Assembly (NCBI RefSeq): GCF_028290495.1
Contig: NZ_JAQGJT010000007.1
Location: 1-62,316 of the forward strand
Direction: 5' to 3'
DNA from: Tardiphaga sp.
GTDB lineage: Bacteria > Pseudomonadota > Alphaproteobacteria > Rhizobiales > Xanthobacteraceae
Length of the DNA stretch: 62,316 nt
A model generated the notes under the pieces. It was not told the DNA's origin. It made no database searches and was given only the letters and a program-made list of their open reading frames with translations. The translations under genes and the position numbers were made by a program. Each line of letters begins with the position of its first letter. The stretch's first letter is position 1. This document shows, one piece after another, positions 36,151-45,684 of the stretch.

Positions 36151-38076
36151 GTGCAATTTCATCTGAATGGATTCGAGCCCGGCGACCCTTCGATTGCCGA
36201 TCCTGAAAAGCGCAGCGCCGAATCCGGCGCTTCCGGCAGTGTGCCGCAGGAGGTCGATGTCCTGATCATCGGCTGCGGCCCCGCGGGCCTGACGCTGGCG
36301 GCGCAACTCTCCGCCTTTCCGGACATCAAGACCTGCATCGTGGAACAGAAGCCCGGCCCCCTGCTGCGCGGCCAGGCCGACGGCATCGCCTGCCGAACGA
36401 TGGAAATGTTCGAGGCCTTCGGATTCAGCGAACGCGTCCTGAAGGAAGCCTGCTGGATCAACGAGACGACATTCTGGAAACCGGACGACAGCCAGCCCGA
36501 CCACATCGTCCGCAGTGGGCGCGTGCAGGATACCGAGGAGGGACTTTCGGAATTTCCCCACGTCGTTCTCAATCAGGCGCGCGTGCATGATTTCTATCTC
36601 GACGTGATGCGCAAATCCCCCACCTCGCTGGAGCCGTATTACGCACGCAGCCTGCTGGATCTACAGGTCGATGAGGCCTCACTTTATCCCGTGACCGCAA
36701 GGATACAGCGGCTCGACGCCGCCCACGAAGGTCAGATCGAGACGATCCGGGCCCGCTATGTCGTGGGCTGCGACGGCGCGCGCAGCACCGTGCGAAAATC
36801 CATCGGACGCGAGCTGCACGGCGACTCCGCCAATCACGCCTGGGGCGTGATGGACGTGCTGGCCGTGACCGACTTCCCCGACGTTCGATTCAAGTCGCTG
36901 ATCCAGTCCGCCCACGAAGGCAGCATCCTGATCATTCCGCGCGAGGGCGGCTATCTGTTTCGCCTGTACATTGAGATGGAAAAGCTCGACGTCGGCGAGC
37001 GCGTGTCCCATCTCCACATCACCTCCGACGATCTGATTGCGAAGGCGCGGAGGATTCTCAGCCCCTATACGCTCGACGTGAAGGAAGTGCCGTGGTGGTC
37101 GGTCTATGAGATCGGCCAGCGCCTGTGCGACAGGTTCGACGACGTGCCGGGCGACGACACCGCGCGCTTGCCGCACGTCTTCATCGCCGGCGACGCCTGC
37201 CACACCCACAGCCCGAAAGCGGGCCAGGGCATGAACGTCTCCATGCAGGACGGCTTCAACCTCGGCTGGAAGCTGGCCGCCGTGCTGCGCAAGCAATGTC
37301 CACCGCAACTGCTGCACAGCTATTCAGCGGAACGCCAGACCATTGCGAAAGAGCTGATCGACTTCGACCGCGAGTGGGCCGCCGTCCTCAGCTCGGCGTC
37401 AAAGCCGGCAGATGAAGACGGCAAGGCCTTCGATCCCGCGGAGACGCAACGATATTTCGTCCAGCACGGCCGCTATACCGCGGGCACCGCGGCGCACTAC
37501 CGCCCCGCGCTGCTGACCGGCGAAGCGACCTATCAGCATCTGGCCGCGGGCCTCACGATCGGCATGCGGTTTCATTCCGCGCCGGTCATCCGCATCACCG
37601 ACGCCAAGCCGCTGCATCTCGGCCACACCGTCAAGGCGGACGGCCGCTGGCGCATCTTCGCCTTCGCAGGCTCCGAAGATCCCGACGCGTCCGGTTCCGG
37701 CATTCGCGCACTGTGCAATTTTCTGGCGGACTCACCGGAGTCACCGGTGCGCAACTACACGCCGGAAGGCGCCGACATCGACTCGGTGATCGATGTTCGC
37801 GCCATCTTCCAGCAAAGCCACCGCGACCTCGCCATTGAGGCGATGCCGACGTTTCTGCTGCCTGCGAAGGGACGGTTCGGACTTCGCGACTACGAAAAAC
37901 TGTTCTGCGCTGATGGCGAGGGCGACCGCGACATTTACACGATGCGCGGCATCGATCGCGAACGCGGTTGCATGGTGATCGTGCGGCCCGACCAATATAT
38001 CGGGCACGTTCTGCCGCTCGATGGCTATGCGCAACTCGCGGCCTATTTCGGGAATTTCATGACGCGCGAACAATAG
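36151..38076 (+). CDS. mobA: 3-hydroxybenzoate 4-monooxygenase
   Basis: A 641-residue flavoprotein aromatic hydroxylase. The N-terminus (MQFHLNGFEPGDP) and VDVLIIGCGPAGLTLAAQL, GQADGIACRTMEMFEAFGFSERVLKEACWIN and EFPHVVLNQARVHD closely resemble MobA of Comamonas. It has the FAD GxGxxG, the GDACHTHSPKAGQGMN FAD/ribityl motif and a C-terminal thioredoxin-like dimerisation domain, as in phenol hydroxylase. Reaction: 3-hydroxybenzoate + NADPH + O2 to protocatechuate. GTG start with AAGGAG upstream. Ring-cleavage genes are not in the window. Confidence 0.87.
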   Translation: MQFHLNGFEPGDPSIADPEKRSAESGASGSVPQEVDVLIIGCGPAGLTLAAQLSAFPDIKTCIVEQKPGPLLRGQADGIACRTMEMFEAFGFSERVLKEACWINETTFWKPDDSQPDHIVRSGRVQDTEEGLSEFPHVVLNQARVHDFYLDVMRKSPTSLEPYYARSLLDLQVDEASLYPVTARIQRLDAAHEGQIETIRARYVVGCDGARSTVRKSIGRELHGDSANHAWGVMDVLAVTDFPDVRFKSLIQSAHEGSILIIPREGGYLFRLYIEMEKLDVGERVSHLHITSDDLIAKARRILSPYTLDVKEVPWWSVYEIGQRLCDRFDDVPGDDTARLPHVFIAGDACHTHSPKAGQGMNVSMQDGFNLGWKLAAVLRKQCPPQLLHSYSAERQTIAKELIDFDREWAAVLSSASKPADEDGKAFDPAETQRYFVQHGRYTAGTAAHYRPALLTGEATYQHLAAGLTIGMRFHSAPVIRITDAKPLHLGHTVKADGRWRIFAFAGSEDPDASGSGIRALCNFLADSPESPVRNYTPEGADIDSVIDVRAIFQQSHRDLAIEAMPTFLLPAKGRFGLRDYEKLFCADGEGDRDIYTMRGIDRERGCMVIVRPDQYIGHVLPLDGYAQLAAYFGNFMTREQ

Positions 38077-38101
38077 ACATCGGAAGATGCCAGACGCGCG
38101 T

Positions 38102-38144
38102 CGGTCGCGATCCCCGCAACACATGGCTGCGGGGATCGCGACCG
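38102..38144 (+). terminator. hairpin after mobA
   Basis: A perfect 17-bp inverted repeat (38102-38118 / 38128-38144) with a 9-nt loop, 25 nt after the mobA stop and 14 nt before the TonB remnant's stop. No T-run follows, so termination in both directions is plausible but not certain. Confidence 0.6.
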
Positions 38145-38157
38145 GGAACGCGGCCTA

Positions 38158-38490
38158 TCAGAAGGTGTGCTGTCCCCTCATGGTGAAGTTGCGGCCGACT
38201 TCAACGAGCGGATTCGTCAGGGTCGTGGCATAGAACATGTTCACGAATGTCGAGGCATCGACATAGGCGGTGTTGAAGACGTTCTCGACGCCGAGGATCA
38301 GCTTGGTGTCACCCCACGCTGGGGTCACGAGCTGACCGAGCCGGAAGGTCGCGTAGAGTTTCGGGATCGCATAGCCGCTGGTCTGGCGTTCCTGCGCCGT
38401 ATCGATCCGGCTTTTCTGGCTGGCCCAGTCGACCACCGCCATGAGCGAATAGCTTTCGTCCAGCGCGGCATATTGCACGCCGATGCGGCC
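38158..38490 (-). pseudogene. TonB-dependent receptor, 3' fragment only
   Basis: The minus strand encodes only the last 110 or so residues of an outer-membrane receptor: RIGVQYAALDESYSLMAVVDWASQKSRID, GYAIPKLYATFRLG, VENVFNTAYVDASTF and the terminal VEVGRNFTMRGQHTF with the C-terminal Phe required for barrel assembly. The upstream plug and most of the barrel are absent; sequence before about 38490 belongs to an unrelated plus-strand fragment. Confidence 0.75.
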
Positions 38491-39006
38491 GCAGCGGACG
38501 GCGTCGAGGTTCTGATCGTTCCCGATCACATCAATCCCGTCCAGCTCCGCCGCTCGCGACAAATCCTGATCGACTTCGCCGCACGGGGAAAGACTCTCGT
38601 CGTGTTCGGCGAGAACAAGGCCGAAGCCTGGTTGCCCGGTGTGACGTGGTTACCGCGGCCGACGAATTTCTGGTGGTGGCTCGACAGGGACGTCCGACCC
38701 GAACAACGGCTCGTCAGCCCCGACCACGAATTGTTCAAAGCGGTGCCGTTCGCCAACACCATCTGGCACTATCACGGCATTCTGCAGCCGCCCGCATCGG
38801 CCGAGACGCTGATCGACGTGCCGGCGCCAATTGACGGAAGTGATAGCGGCGGCGCCCTGCTCTATGACGACCGCACCACCCTGCCGGGACGCCTGATCGT
38901 CTCGACGCTCGATCCGTTCTATCATCACGGCAGCAACTTCATGCCGGCCACGACGAAGTTTCTCGACGGCTTCCTGCCCTGGGCGCGCGAACTGGCGGGA
39001 AGCTAG
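38490..39006 (+). pseudogene. ThuA/glutamine-amidotransferase-like protein, 3' fragment only
   Basis: Plus-strand residues VEVLIVPDHINPVQLRRSRQILIDFAARGKTLVVFGENKAEAWLPGV and FANTIWHYHGI through DPFYHHGSNFMPATTKFLDGFLPWA read as the C-terminal part of a cytosolic class I amidotransferase-like hypothetical protein. No start codon or N-terminal half exists; the frame upstream is antisense to the receptor fragment. Likely non-functional. Confidence 0.65.
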
Positions 39007-39062
39007 ATCTTTCCACAGTCGCGTTCGCGGATGTCCGCTTCGCTTTAAAGCCGACATCTCAG

Positions 39063-39094
39063 CAAAGGCGACGACGAATTCGCCGTCGCCTTTG
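39063..39094 (-). terminator. terminator after the second hyu/liv operon
   Basis: An 11-bp stem (39063-39073 / 39084-39094) around a CGAATTCG-containing loop lies 16 nt past the HyuA stop on the minus strand. The GC stem ends in TTT, so it is probably a moderate terminator. Confidence 0.6.
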
Positions 39095-39109
39095 TCAATT
39101 GATCGCCGG

Positions 39110-41152
39110 TCAGGCGAGCTGGATATCCAGCCATCCCAGCGCATTGACGGTCACGCGATCGCCGGCATTGATGACCACCGTGGTGGTCTCGGCGTCGATG
39201 ATCGCGGGGCCTTCGATGCAATGACCGGGTGCAAGCGTGTCGAGGCCGTAGACCGGGACATCGCGCCATTCGCCGAAGAACGCCTTGCGCGTGGTGCGCG
39301 GCTTGGCGGCAGCATCAGACGGTGCCGGCTTGATATCCTGCCCGCTTTGCGACACTGCGCCGATGGCCGAGACGCGGGCATTGACGAAGACGACTTCCTG
39401 ATCCCGCGAGGCGTAAGTGTAGAGCTCCTCGTGACGGCGGTGAAACAGCTCGTCGATCTGATCGACCAGCGTCGCGGAATTCCAGTCTACGTCGTTGAGC
39501 GGCACATCGATTTCAAAGATCTGCTCGCCGTAGCGCATCTCGGCGGAACGCTCGATGGCGATGTCCCCGCCGAACCAGGCCCGCAGCCGGCCGGTGGCCT
39601 GCTGCGCCAGCTGCGCGAAGATATCGCGCATCGCACCTGCGTCGATACGCGGCGCGGCGCCCAACTGGGTCTGGCTCACCTCGAAGCGCAGATCGCTCGT
39701 CAGCATGCCCCATGCCGACAGCACCGATGCCGCCGTCGGCACGATGATGCGCTTGATGTCGAGTTCACGGGCCACTTCCGCCGCATGTATGCCAGCAGCG
39801 CCGCCGAAGCTCAGCATCGCGAAGCGCCGGGGGTCGACGCCGCGGCGCAAGGTCATCAGACGGATGCCATCGGCCATCTTCAGGTTGATGAGGCGATAGA
39901 TGCCGGCCGCAGCCTGCTCGCGCGACAGGCCGAGCGACGTCGCCAGCCGATCCACCGCGGCTTCGGACGCCGCGCGATCGAGCGGACGTCGTCCGCCCAT
40001 GAAGGCATCGGCATCGAGATAGCCAAGAAGGACATTGGCGTCGGTGACGGTTGCCGCCGTCCCGCCATTGCCGTAGCAGGCCGGCCCCGGTACCGAGCCG
40101 GCACTTTCAGGGCCAACGCGGAACGTCCCGCCGGCATCGACGCTTGCGATCGAGCCGCCGCCTGCCGCGATGCTGGCGATATCGAGGCTGCGCAGCGCGA
40201 TGCGTTGTTCCGCCAGCATGCCGTCGGCCGAGAGCGACGCGCGCCCCTCGGAGATCAGCGAGATGTCGGTGCTGGTGCCGCCCATGTCGAACGGCACGAT
40301 ATCGGGAATACCGAGCAAATCGGCGCAACGCTGGCAGCCGGACATGCCGCCGGCCGGACCGGACAGAACCGTGCCGGCCGCAAGGCGTGCCGCCTCCTCG
40401 ATCGGCGCCATGCCGCCATGCGAGAGAATGATGAACAGGCTGGAGGCGAAGCCGGCCTCCTTCAGGCGCTGTTCGAGGTTGGTGAGATAGTGACGCACTG
40501 CGGGCGCGACATAGGCGTTCACGACGGTCGTCGAAACCCGCTCATATTCCTTGATCTGCGGCAGCACGTCACTGGAGCGCGACAGGTTGATGCCGGGCAG
40601 TTCGCGCACCAGGCGCTCGGCTACCGCAATCTCATGGACCGGGTTGCGATAAGAATGCAGGAAGCAGATCGCCACCGACGTTGCGCCGGAGCTGCGGATG
40701 GCCGCGATGGCCTCGCTGACGGATTGTTCGTCGAGCGGCGTCAGCACATCGCCATTGGCCTTGATGCGTTCGCGAATGCCGAAGCGGCGTTCGCGCGGCA
40801 CCAGCGGTTCGGGCGGCGGCGAGCGCAGGTCGTAGCGGTCGCCCTTGAGGCCTTCGCGCATTTCCAGAACGTCGCGATGACCTTCCGTGGTCAGCAACGC
40901 TACTTTCGCGCCCTTGCGCTCGAGCAGGGCGTTGGTCGCCACGGTCGTGCCATGCACCAGACGATCGGTCGCTGCCAACAGTGCCGCACGGGACAGATTT
41001 ACCCGGCGCGCCAATTCCTCAAGGCCCGTCATCACACCGATGGACTGGTCCGTCGGCGTCGATGGCGACTTGGCGAACACCGTGTGGCCGGCCTCATCGA
41101 TGGCGACGAGGTCGGTGTAGGTACCACCGACGTCAATTCCGATTGTAAACAT
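39110..41152 (-). CDS. hyuA: hydantoinase A/oxoprolinase family protein (second copy)
   Basis: 680 residues, HyuA type: TIGIDVGGTYTDLVAIDE, VPFDMGGTSTDISLI, AGGGSIASVDAGGTFRVGPESAG and SFGGAAGIHAAEVA are the actin-like ATPase motifs. It diverges clearly from the copy at 20172-22253, so the two pairs probably serve different ring substrates. ATG 41152 lies 3 nt after the HyuB stop, with GGAAGC upstream. It is the last gene of the operon aminotransferase-hyuB-hyuA. Confidence 0.9.
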   Translation of the reverse strand: MFTIGIDVGGTYTDLVAIDEAGHTVFAKSPSTPTDQSIGVMTGLEELARRVNLSRAALLAATDRLVHGTTVATNALLERKGAKVALLTTEGHRDVLEMREGLKGDRYDLRSPPPEPLVPRERRFGIRERIKANGDVLTPLDEQSVSEAIAAIRSSGATSVAICFLHSYRNPVHEIAVAERLVRELPGINLSRSSDVLPQIKEYERVSTTVVNAYVAPAVRHYLTNLEQRLKEAGFASSLFIILSHGGMAPIEEAARLAAGTVLSGPAGGMSGCQRCADLLGIPDIVPFDMGGTSTDISLISEGRASLSADGMLAEQRIALRSLDIASIAAGGGSIASVDAGGTFRVGPESAGSVPGPACYGNGGTAATVTDANVLLGYLDADAFMGGRRPLDRAASEAAVDRLATSLGLSREQAAAGIYRLINLKMADGIRLMTLRRGVDPRRFAMLSFGGAAGIHAAEVARELDIKRIIVPTAASVLSAWGMLTSDLRFEVSQTQLGAAPRIDAGAMRDIFAQLAQQATGRLRAWFGGDIAIERSAEMRYGEQIFEIDVPLNDVDWNSATLVDQIDELFHRRHEELYTYASRDQEVVFVNARVSAIGAVSQSGQDIKPAPSDAAAKPRTTRKAFFGEWRDVPVYGLDTLAPGHCIEGPAIIDAETTTVVINAGDRVTVNALGWLDIQLA

Positions 41153-41154
41153 CG

Positions 41155-42825
41155 TCAAGCTTCCCGAACCGTCGTTGAATTGTTCTGCGTGAGCCCCTGC
41201 TCCGCGTCGCGTTGGCGCGCCTCTGCAGAGCGCTCCGCGGGATTGCCCCAGCCGCCGCCGCCGGAGGAGCGGACTTCAAGGCAATCGCCCGGCATGATCT
41301 CGATGCCGACTTCCTTGGTGCGCAGCACGCGCGGCGCACGTCCGTCCGACATCAGGCGGTAGTGATGCGGCACGCCGTCGTCGCCGCCGAGCAGCCCGCA
41401 GGCGCCGTGGCGCGCGCCGTCGCCGGCCGTGTTGGCAAGCGCCGGTTTCTTCGTCTCGACCACGAGATCGAGCGCGACGCCGAGGCCGCCGCGGAACTTG
41501 CCGTCGCCGCCAGAGCCCGCGCGGAATTCATGGTGACGGAAGTGCAGCGGAAACCGTACTTCGGCGACTTCGATACTGCCGAACTTGATACCGCCCACGG
41601 TGTGCCACTCGCCGATCGACGACCAGCCGTCGCCGCCGGAGGATGCACCGCCGCCCGGACGAGCCTGGAACATGTGCCAGATGAAGCCGCGGCCATTGCG
41701 CGGATCCTCGCCCTGGATGGCGATGCGGAAGCGACGGCTCCAACCGGCCATCGCGCGGTCCGGGCAGGATTTCGCCAGCGCCTTGATGATAGCCTCGACG
41801 ATTTCGTTCGAGGGGTGGCTGGTACACATGGTGACCGGACGATCCGGATCGGCCCAGACGATCGTGCCCTGCCTGGCGATTACGGTCAGCGGCCGCAGCG
41901 AACCGGAATTCTTCGGGATGTCGGCATCGATCAGATAGGCAAAGGCCATCACGACCGCGGCCTGCATATTGGCGTGTGACGAATTGACGAAGCTCGTCGA
42001 CTGCGGATCGGAGCCGGACAGATCGACCTCGATATCGCTGCCGCGCTTGGTGACCTTCGCGGCGATCTTGATATCGCTGCGGCCGTGGCCGTCGTCGTCG
42101 AGGAAGGCTTCGCCGTGGAACACGCCGTCTTTCCAGGTCGCGACCACCGCGCGCGTCTGCTGCTCGGCGGAATCCATAATGGCTTCGACGGCGGCCTCTA
42201 CAGTTACCCCGCCGAACTCCGCGAACAACCGCGCCACGCGGCGCTCGCCGAGATGCGCGGCGCCGACCATGGCGGCCAGATCGCCGCGGAAGTCGCGTGC
42301 ATTGCGCACGTTCAGCGCCAGCAGATCGAGCAGATCGTCGCGCAGTTCGCCGGCCTCGTAGAGCTTGATCGGAGGGACACGAAGTCCTTCCTGCCAGATC
42401 TCCGTCGCCATTGGATTGTAGCCGCCATGCGTGGCGCCGCCGATATCGCTCTGATGCGCGCGCACGATGGTCCAGTACAGACGGCGCTCACCGTCGAACA
42501 CCGGCACGAAGGCCGTAAGGTCAGGCAGATGGCTTCCGCCGTGATAGGGATCATTGAGCAGGATCACGTCGCCCGGCTTGACGTCCTTGAACCGCTCCTC
42601 GACGGCCAGCGTCGCCCACGGCAATGCGCCGACGTGAACCGGGATGTGATCGGCCTGCGCGATCAGGCGACCCTTGGTGTCGCAGATCGCCAGCGAGAAA
42701 TCGCGGCTCGAATTCAAAATCTGGGAATAGGAGGTGCGAAGCATCGCCTCGCCCATTTCCGCCACGATCGAACTGAGCCGATGCTGGACGACGGACCGTG
42801 TGATGGGATCGATCTTGGTGGACAT
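41155..42825 (-). CDS. hyuB: hydantoinase B/oxoprolinase family protein (second copy)
   Basis: 556 residues, HyuB type: NSSRDFSLAICDTKGRLIAQADHIPVHVGALPW, PGDVILLNDPYHGGSHLPDLTAFVPVF and the C-terminal GGGGWGNPAERS. It precedes hyuA, the reverse of the order in the other cluster. Start ATG 42825 with AGGTG upstream. It hydrolyses a cyclic amide together with HyuA using ATP. Confidence 0.9.
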   Translation of the reverse strand: MSTKIDPITRSVVQHRLSSIVAEMGEAMLRTSYSQILNSSRDFSLAICDTKGRLIAQADHIPVHVGALPWATLAVEERFKDVKPGDVILLNDPYHGGSHLPDLTAFVPVFDGERRLYWTIVRAHQSDIGGATHGGYNPMATEIWQEGLRVPPIKLYEAGELRDDLLDLLALNVRNARDFRGDLAAMVGAAHLGERRVARLFAEFGGVTVEAAVEAIMDSAEQQTRAVVATWKDGVFHGEAFLDDDGHGRSDIKIAAKVTKRGSDIEVDLSGSDPQSTSFVNSSHANMQAAVVMAFAYLIDADIPKNSGSLRPLTVIARQGTIVWADPDRPVTMCTSHPSNEIVEAIIKALAKSCPDRAMAGWSRRFRIAIQGEDPRNGRGFIWHMFQARPGGGASSGGDGWSSIGEWHTVGGIKFGSIEVAEVRFPLHFRHHEFRAGSGGDGKFRGGLGVALDLVVETKKPALANTAGDGARHGACGLLGGDDGVPHHYRLMSDGRAPRVLRTKEVGIEIMPGDCLEVRSSGGGGWGNPAERSAEARQRDAEQGLTQNNSTTVREA

Positions 42826-42915
42826 CGCACACCTGCTTGCAAAAGAGTTGGGCTTCCGCAGCGGCACAGCCGCCGCGGAACAGTTTGGAATATTTCGTCG
42901 GGTCGAAGGGTAACG

Positions 42916-44232
42916 TCAGGCGGCAGCGGCCACGTCAGCCAGCGCACCGGATGCCGCTGCGACGATCGCATCGACATCGGCATCGGTCATCGCCGTCGAC
43001 AACGCCATCAATCCATAGCCGGCCGCGAGAACGCCGCGGTTGAGCAGCCCCGTATTGAAGATGCCCTGGCTGCGTACTTCCGCCGGGGTCATATAGGCCG
43101 AGCGATAGTCGCGGATCGGGCGATCCGAAAAATGAACTTTCAGCAGCGAGCCGAGACCGACGGTCGCGCCGGCCACGCCGTGCTGGCCGAACGCCGCATT
43201 GATGCCGTCGCGCACCGCATTGCCGATCGCATCGAGACGGGCGAAGGCGGCCTCGTCGAGTAATTCCATCGCGGCGATACCGGCACGCATCGTCACCGGA
43301 TTTGCCGAGAACGTTCCGCCGTGCGGCAGTGCCGGTTTGCCGGAGCGCGGATCGAACACCGCCATGAACTCGGCGCGACCACCGATCGCACCGACCGGAA
43401 AGCCGCCGCCGATGATCTTGCCGAGCGTGGTGAGATCCGGCTCGATGCCCCAAATGCCCTGCGCGCCGTGATAGCCGAGGCGGAAAGTGATCACTTCGTC
43501 GAAAATCAGCAGCGCGCCGACTTCGCGCGTCACGGCGCGCAGCGCTTCCAGATAGGCCTTGTCGGCCGGCGCCAGTCCGGCGCGGTTCGGCATCGGATCG
43601 ACCAGCACGCAGGCCAGTTCACTGCCATGCTCGCGGATCAAGCTGACCGCAGCCTCGATGTTGTTGAAGGGGATGGTGACGACATCCGACAGCACATTGT
43701 CGGGCGTCCCCTTGGCGTAAGCGACCGACACCGGCGCGTTGCGCCCCCAGGCTTCCGGCGTCGGGTCGAGGCTGACTTCGGCGTAATCGTAGGAGCCGTG
43801 ATAGGCGCCTTCGCACTTGGCGATCTTGTGCCTACCGGTGAAAGCACGCGCCGCCTTCAGCGCCATCATCACCGCTTCGGTGCCGGAGTTCGCAAAGCGC
43901 AGCTGATCGACCGACGGCAGCCGGGCGGCCAGCAGTTCGGCCAGATCGACTTCGGATTCCGTGGGAAGGCCGAACGCCGATCCCAGCGCCAGTTGCTTGG
44001 TCGCGGCATCGATCAGTGCCGGGTGGGCGTGGCCGTGGATCAGCGAGGTGAAGTTGTTGATGCAGTCGATGAACTCGTTGCCGTCGATGTCCCAGACCCG
44101 GCAGCCGGCGCCATGCGCCGCATAGATCGGATAGGGCTTCATGAAGACGGTCGTGCGCGTATTGCCGCCGGGCAGACTGGTCAGAGCGCGCGCGTAAAGC
44201 GCCTGGGATTTGGACTTTGGATCGGGATACAT
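42916..44232 (-). CDS. class III aminotransferase, glutamate-1-semialdehyde 2,1-aminomutase-like
   Basis: 438 residues. SLPGGNTRTTVFMKPYPIYAAHGAGCRVWDIDGNEFID is the fold-type I N-terminus, FANSGTEAVMMALKAARAFTGRHKI the cofactor region, and FDEVITFRLGYHG followed by LTTLGKIIGGGFPVGAIGG contains the PLP Lys. HemL itself is normally a haem gene; the placement between hyuB and a Liv importer argues for a catabolic amino-group mover acting on an imported beta- or cyclic amino compound. That is inference. Confidence 0.87.
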   Translation of the reverse strand: MYPDPKSKSQALYARALTSLPGGNTRTTVFMKPYPIYAAHGAGCRVWDIDGNEFIDCINNFTSLIHGHAHPALIDAATKQLALGSAFGLPTESEVDLAELLAARLPSVDQLRFANSGTEAVMMALKAARAFTGRHKIAKCEGAYHGSYDYAEVSLDPTPEAWGRNAPVSVAYAKGTPDNVLSDVVTIPFNNIEAAVSLIREHGSELACVLVDPMPNRAGLAPADKAYLEALRAVTREVGALLIFDEVITFRLGYHGAQGIWGIEPDLTTLGKIIGGGFPVGAIGGRAEFMAVFDPRSGKPALPHGGTFSANPVTMRAGIAAMELLDEAAFARLDAIGNAVRDGINAAFGQHGVAGATVGLGSLLKVHFSDRPIRDYRSAYMTPAEVRSQGIFNTGLLNRGVLAAGYGLMALSTAMTDADVDAIVAAASGALADVAAAA

Positions 44233-44252
44233 ATCTTTTCCTTCAGCGATAT

Positions 44253-44960
44253 TCAGCGGCCGAGATAGGCTTCGCGCACGCGCGAATTGTTTTTCAGCTC
44301 GTCGGCCGTGCCTTCGAGGACGATGCGGCCGGTTTCGAGGACGTACGCGCGGTCTGCGACAGCGAGCGCGAGCACCGTGTTCTGTTCGACCACGAGGATG
44401 GTGAGGCCCGCTTCGGCGATCAGCCTGACGCGCTCATAGACTTCCTCGGCGAGGCGCGGCGCGAGGCCGAGCGACGGCTCGTCGAGCAGCAGCAGGCGGG
44501 GACGCGCCATCAAGGCCCGCCCGATCGCCAGCATCTGCTGCTCACCGCCAGACAACGACCAGCCGAGCTGCTTGCGGCGTTCCTTCAGCCGCGGAAACAG
44601 ATCGAACACGCGCTCGAAGTCCGCCGCGATCGATTCACCCCAGCTCCGCCAGCTCACGGTGGCGAGCGACAGGTTTTCCTCGACCGTCAGTCCCGGGAAA
44701 ATGCGACGGCCTTCCGGCGCCTGCGCGATGCCGCGCGCAACGCGGCGATCGGACGAGCATTTCGCCAGCGAAGCGCCCTCGAACAGGATGTCACCGGACA
44801 CGATCTCGTTGAGACCGGAGATCGTGTGCAGCAGCGTCGTCTTGCCGGCCCCGTTGGCGCCGATCAGCGCTACGGTTTCGCCGGGACGAACCGACATCGA
44901 GACACCATGCAGAGCGACGTTGTCACCATAGGCGACGACGAGATCTTTACACGCCAGCAT
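44253..44960 (-). CDS. livF: branched-chain amino acid-type ABC ATPase LivF
   Basis: 235 residues: Walker A GANGAGKTTLLHTI, signature LSGGEQQMLAIGRAL, Walker B LLLLDEPSLGLAP and the LivF ending GTADELKNNSRVREAYLGR. It overlaps livG by 14 nt. Second ATPase of the importer. Confidence 0.92.
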   Translation of the reverse strand: MLACKDLVVAYGDNVALHGVSMSVRPGETVALIGANGAGKTTLLHTISGLNEIVSGDILFEGASLAKCSSDRRVARGIAQAPEGRRIFPGLTVEENLSLATVSWRSWGESIAADFERVFDLFPRLKERRKQLGWSLSGGEQQMLAIGRALMARPRLLLLDEPSLGLAPRLAEEVYERVRLIAEAGLTILVVEQNTVLALAVADRAYVLETGRIVLEGTADELKNNSRVREAYLGR

Positions 44961-45684
44961 GAACGTATCCTTCGCCGAGATAGGCCGACAGCACCGCCGG
45001 ATCGCTCTGGATCTGCGCTGGCGTTCCTTCGGCGATCTTGCAGCCGAAGTTCAGCACGAAGATGCGCTCCGCGAGCCGCATCACCATGCCCATGTTGTGT
45101 TCGATCAGGATGATCGCGAGCTTGTGCCGGTTGCGCAGGTCGGACAACCGGTCGATCAGCTGATCGACCTCGCCGGAGTTCAGACCGGCAGCCGGTTCGT
45201 CGAGCAGCAGAACGCGCGGCCCACAGGCCAGAGCCCGGCACATCTCGACCATGCGGCGACGGCCATATGACAGCGATCCGATCGCGTCATGCGCTTCATC
45301 GGCCATTCCCATCTGTTCGATCACCGTCATCGCGGCCTCGCGCAGCGCCCGTTCGCCGAGTTCGGGCCGGATAGCCGCGCCGGTCATCACGTTTTCCAGC
45401 ACGCTGAGGCGCTCGAAGGTCCGGCCATGCTGGAAGGTACGGCCGAGGCCAGCGCGAATCCGCCGATGCGTGGCGGCGCGGGTGATATCCTTGCCGGCGA
45501 GAGCGACCTTGCCGCTGTCGGGCAGCGCCAGCCCGGTCAGAACGTTCAGCAGCGTCGATTTGCCGGCGCCGTTAGGGCCGATCACCGCGACGAATTCAGC
45601 TTCCGCGACATTCAGATGGATGTCGGACAGCGCCTGCAATCCGCCATAGCGCTTGTTGATGCCTGTGGCTTCGAGGACACTCAT
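44947..45684 (-). CDS. livG: branched-chain amino acid-type ABC ATPase LivG
   Basis: 245 residues: Walker A GPNGAGKSTLLNVLTG, GLGRTFQHGRTFERLSVLENV, signature LSYGRRRMVEMCRAL and Walker B RVLLLDEPAAGLN. The signature reads SYGRRR, as in many LivG proteins. ATG 45684 overlaps the livM stop (ATGA). The longer open frame upstream is antisense to livM. Confidence 0.92.
   Translation of the reverse strand: MSVLEATGINKRYGGLQALSDIHLNVAEAEFVAVIGPNGAGKSTLLNVLTGLALPDSGKVALAGKDITRAATHRRIRAGLGRTFQHGRTFERLSVLENVMTGAAIRPELGERALREAAMTVIEQMGMADEAHDAIGSLSYGRRRMVEMCRALACGPRVLLLDEPAAGLNSGEVDQLIDRLSDLRNRHKLAIILIEHNMGMVMRLAERIFVLNFGCKIAEGTPAQIQSDPAVLSAYLGEGYVHAGV

Noticed and set aside
39092..41362. 756-residue plus-strand frame
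   Set aside because: Antisense to the second hyuA; high Arg/His/Asp content characteristic of a shadow.
42916..44232. Assignment as hemL
   Set aside because: Placement inside a hydantoinase/importer operon argues for a catabolic paralogue; no haem gene is adjacent.
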